Source of the DNA: Alentia gelatinosa
Taxonomy: Eukaryota; Annelida; Polychaeta; Phyllodocida; Polynoidae
Reading direction: 5' to 3'
Assembly (NCBI GenBank): GCA_950022655.1
Contig: OX465580.1
Span: 122,743,016 to 122,807,015 of the forward strand
DNA length: 64,000 nucleotides
In this document: positions 61,063 through 64,000 of the stretch, piece by piece
Position numbering within the stretch: the first letter of the stretch is position 1
Layout: every line of letters starts with the position of its first letter
The notes under the pieces: generated by a model
Told to the model about the DNA's origin: nothing
The model's input: the letters and a program-made list of their open reading frames with translations, nothing else
The model's database searches: none
Made by a program: the position numbers and the translations under genes

Positions 61063-61806
61063 AAAGATAGGACTGAGGGAAGGTGGTAGTACAGTGGTGA
61101 GCACGAGGAACGGTGTTGAGAATAAGGGAGGATGCAGGAAGATGATGGCCTAGGAGAGGGTGGTAGGGGGCTTGTGACGTAGGCGGCAGCCTGGTGTGAA
61201 TGGTAGGACTAAGCACAGATGTTACAGATGGCCACTTTGGAAAGGCGACAAGAAAGACAAGAGCAGTTGTCTTAGTCAGGTTGGGATGGCTGGCTGACAG
61301 TTTCCTGTGTCTGGTTTGGATCTACGTTGACGGTAACATGAAAACCAATGTATTGTCCTTGAAGGCATAGTTACCAAGGCATCTTTTGTTTAAAGACTGG
61401 CTGATAGTTTTAAACAACTTTTAATGTTTTATTCTTATTTGTTATTTCTCATCACCGTCGTGGTTTTCAAAGAGTTTATTCTTTCATTTATCATGCATTC
61501 CAGAGCACTAAAATCGGCAATGCAGCTGAGCTTGACCAGGTTAGATAAAGGCCGGGTACTAGTGTCCTTATATATCGCTACCTGAATGCATATATTATAT
61601 ATCGCTACCGTCACTGCTTCGTCACGTGATATTATGCGGCAACATTACTCTTATTTTTGTTTTGCTTTAAAATCTTAAATACTATATCATACCTATAATC
61701 TGTGAAAACTATATATTTATTGATCCATTATTTCGTTATTACAAACAAGTTTATTAGGAAGAGAATAGTTCATCAAAAATAAGAGAGATGGGAAAGAGCT
61801 ACGTCA
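61063..61806. other. Unassigned sequence
   Basis: Nothing recognised. Confidence 0.35.
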
Positions 61807-61880
61807 TAGAATATATTATACATATATGTTATTTATATTTCATATATATATAAAATATATTATTATTATATAATATATAT
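61807..61880. repeat. AT-dinucleotide-rich tract
   Basis: Dense TATA repeats, palindromic throughout. Confidence 0.8.
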
Positions 61881-62482
61881 GATGGGTAAAAAAAACGAGG
61901 TTATAGTGACAACGAGGAAATAGTAAGAAGGGCAAGAAGAGCAGGTCGTGAAGGCAATGAGCCCTGCTGGGTGTTTTGCTCTTTTTTTCGTCGGAGTAAT
62001 GACAAAATGACATCACGACGAAAGGCAGCGAAGATGTCGAGAAAAGGCAAACGGCAAATGAGGTATTTAAGAAGGGTTGCGGCAAAAGCTGGAGTATCAG
62101 AGTCTTTAAGGCCATGAGGGAGTGATGAGAGAAGGGGTTAAGTCTGGTGGGCACGCCCGGTCAAGACGTACAGGACATGAGGGGACGTGATCCAGCCAGG
62201 GCTGAAGTAAATGTGCGGTACGGGGCATAGACGGGTGAGACGTACGTGTGGAGGTATATCGGGTCAGAGCCCACGGAGATGAAGCTGGGTAAATGGGCGC
62301 GGCACCGGAGCGCCCGTGGGCCGGGCCGTACGGCGGGCTGCTAAGGAGGCTGGGCAGACAAACGGAGCTGGCAGACCTCGAGGGACCCACTCATTACCGT
62401 CACTCCGCCCCGCCGACCCCGCTGGCTGTCCAAGCCGTGGCTGGCCCCTTTGCGCCCTTGTAAGCCCCCACCCACCCCCCAT

Positions 62483-62483
<1 letters not shown>

Positions 62484-62526
<43 letters not shown>
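62484..62526 (+). repeat. (CA)n microsatellite
   Basis: About 21 CA units, preceded by a C-rich segment. Confidence 0.98.
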
Positions 62527-62529
<3 letters not shown>

Positions 62530-62617
62530 AAGCCTCCAGACCGTACCACAGACCTGCAGCTTACAATGATCATTGCCCAGACCTCTTCCCGATCACTGCC
62601 CACTCAGCTCAAGGGGA

Positions 62618-62634
62618 GGGGGGGGGGGGGGGGG
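62618..62634 (+). repeat. G homopolymer, 17 bases
   Basis: Uninterrupted run of G, mirrored elsewhere by C runs at 49870 and 56096. Confidence 0.95.
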
Positions 62635-64000
62635 CATTGGTCCATGTTTTGCGGATCGCAGAATAGCGACCCGAGGTCGAAACCGTTGCATAAGATTCTT
62701 TGCGGATCGCATCATAATTATGTCGCAATCTATATTCAATCAAAAATCTAATGAACCTCTCACCTGTGTCACTGAAAATGTGGTGTTGTAAAAAATAATG
62801 ATACAAGGGGAAAATAATGATACCACATGACACGATATTACTGGACCAACGCTTTTTCCACATTACTAGGAGCAACGAACCACTGGCAGCTTTCTCTCCA
62901 GCCCCTAGACAACCTTTTGACCTGGAGTCAATCAGACATCAGTCCTGACCGGCATCCGCCTGCACTTAGATTTCTGGTGTCAGCCTCACTTCTCTCAAAC
63001 CGACCTCTTGTTCACCTACTGCAGCCGTCTGTTTATAATGTACCACCTTATCTCCAGCCGTCCCGATTTCCCATCCTAATTTCCCTCAATCTCCTTCAGA
63101 GTGTTTTCCCTCACCCACCTCGACCCTTTTTCTAATCTCCGCTTACATCTGCCCGCTCTCTCCTGCTGCCTTCTTCCTAGTTCCAAGACAACCTTTTGGT
63201 TCAATATTCCCTCACGTTCTACTTATTTGAATCGTATCCTCATTTTTTATAGCCGTCGCACTCAGGCTCAATCTTGCTTTTTAGAACACTAGTTCCTTCT
63301 TGTTCCAGATCATCCAGTGCAGCACAAGAAGATCAATCCCTATTTCCCACCCTACCACAATCTTGTCTCGCGCCTCTCTCATCCCAGTACCATTATTAGC
63401 TCTTCCTTTTTTCCTATTGCCTTCCTCTTCCCTTGCCTCTGCTACTCCGCTTTCCTATTCTACTTCACAACATCACATACTTATCTCTTCCCCACTTCCT
63501 GCATGTTTCCTGCTCCTCCTCTTCTTCTACTTCGCCTCCTTCACCTCTTCCTCTTTTTCTCATCTTTATCTTTTCTTTTCTGTTTCTCCCTCCTCTCCTT
63601 CCTCCTCCATCTCCTCTCATCACCATCCTTCACCCTACCCACCCCCTCCCCTTCCAAGTCCTCGTCCGGCTAACCTCAATCCCTGGCGCTCGACCGGGAG
63701 CCAGTCCCAGTGGACTCCGTCTAAATCATGGAAAAGCCAAGTGGGACGGGCCGTTTTATTTGAAGAGAATCATTACCGTGTTTGTTTTTGCTCTGCCGGC
63801 TCCCCGCGGCCCGGGCTTGGCCCCAGCTCAGGCCGGGTTTGGCATTCCGCTTGTCCGGAACGGCCTTTGTAAGTCCTGCCTTTATCTCCACCGACAGTGA
63901 CACTGCCCCCACACACCACCTCTTTCTTACCAGCAGTCGTAAAACAAACAAGTCCCCAGAATTGCAACAGGAAACTAATGTTTTCCGAAGCTAGTCCCGG
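62635..64000. other. Pyrimidine-rich tail of the window
   Basis: From about 63050 to 63660 the plus strand is strongly C/T rich, which creates long but compositionally biased ORFs that I do not call. The end (63660-63900) is CpG-richer but no gene was identified. Confidence 0.4.

Noticed and set aside
62264..62603. Cys-Val repeat ORFs
   Set aside because: Translation of the (CA)n microsatellite.
63300..63900. 190- and 155-codon ORFs on the plus strand
   Set aside because: The region is almost pure pyrimidine for 600 bp, giving Ser/Pro/Leu/Phe-rich frames in all plus frames at once.

Overview
This is eukaryotic nuclear DNA, most likely from a marine invertebrate and probably a lophotrochozoan such as a mollusc. 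The evidence is: no long ORFs or operons, AT-rich intron or intergenic-like sequence, intronless tRNA-Pro genes, a tRNA-derived SINE with an RNA polymerase III promoter, long (CT)n arrays, AAGGTCA-rich degenerate repeats, and very many miniature inverted-repeat elements. The phylum is an inference from repeat style and was not tested by any search.

Host genes are few. Two tRNA-Pro genes (anticodons TGG and AGG) lie in tandem on the minus strand at 16081-16312. The only convincing protein-coding piece is a cysteine-rich terminal exon on the minus strand (29410-29818) with a strong splice acceptor. A weaker candidate is an in-phase 171-bp internal exon at 651-821 on the plus strand. CpG-rich, promoter-like patches lie near 5920-6180, 26260-26910, 27495-27660 and 50260-50520. 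They carry NF-Y, NRF1, CACGTG/YY1 and E2F-like motifs respectively.

The rest is a dense mobile-element landscape. The dominant theme is a family I call the bipartite foldback element (BFE): a long hairpin of roughly 100-150 bp joined to a second, roughly 110-240-bp module that has its own terminal inverted repeat (TATCTCACCCC / GGGGTGAGATA or close variants) and a conserved core around GTTAAGTCTATGG. I count eleven copies in both orientations, plus two more (33521, 53341) of a related subfamily with the same architecture. Hairpin arms differ greatly between copies but stay complementary within each copy. A short apical motif (CGAGGC...GCCGAG) recurs in several of them and also in otherwise different stand-alone hairpins. 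One copy is nested inside another.

Other elements include PIF/Harbinger-like MITEs with TAA target duplications (5166, 20825) and a GGCCCRTTTCCAYTGG TIR family. There is also a GGGGCCCGTTT TIR family (34512, 43014, 49301), a 5'-truncated LINE with a 15-bp target duplication (39258-40242), and a 497-bp retroposed 3' end with poly(A) and an 11-bp duplication (13846-14342). A possible solo LTR lies at 19589. A five-copy, 176-bp satellite with alternating A/B monomers spans 1614-2493. Minisatellites and long (CT)n tracts complete the picture. Much of the window between these features shows nothing I can interpret.
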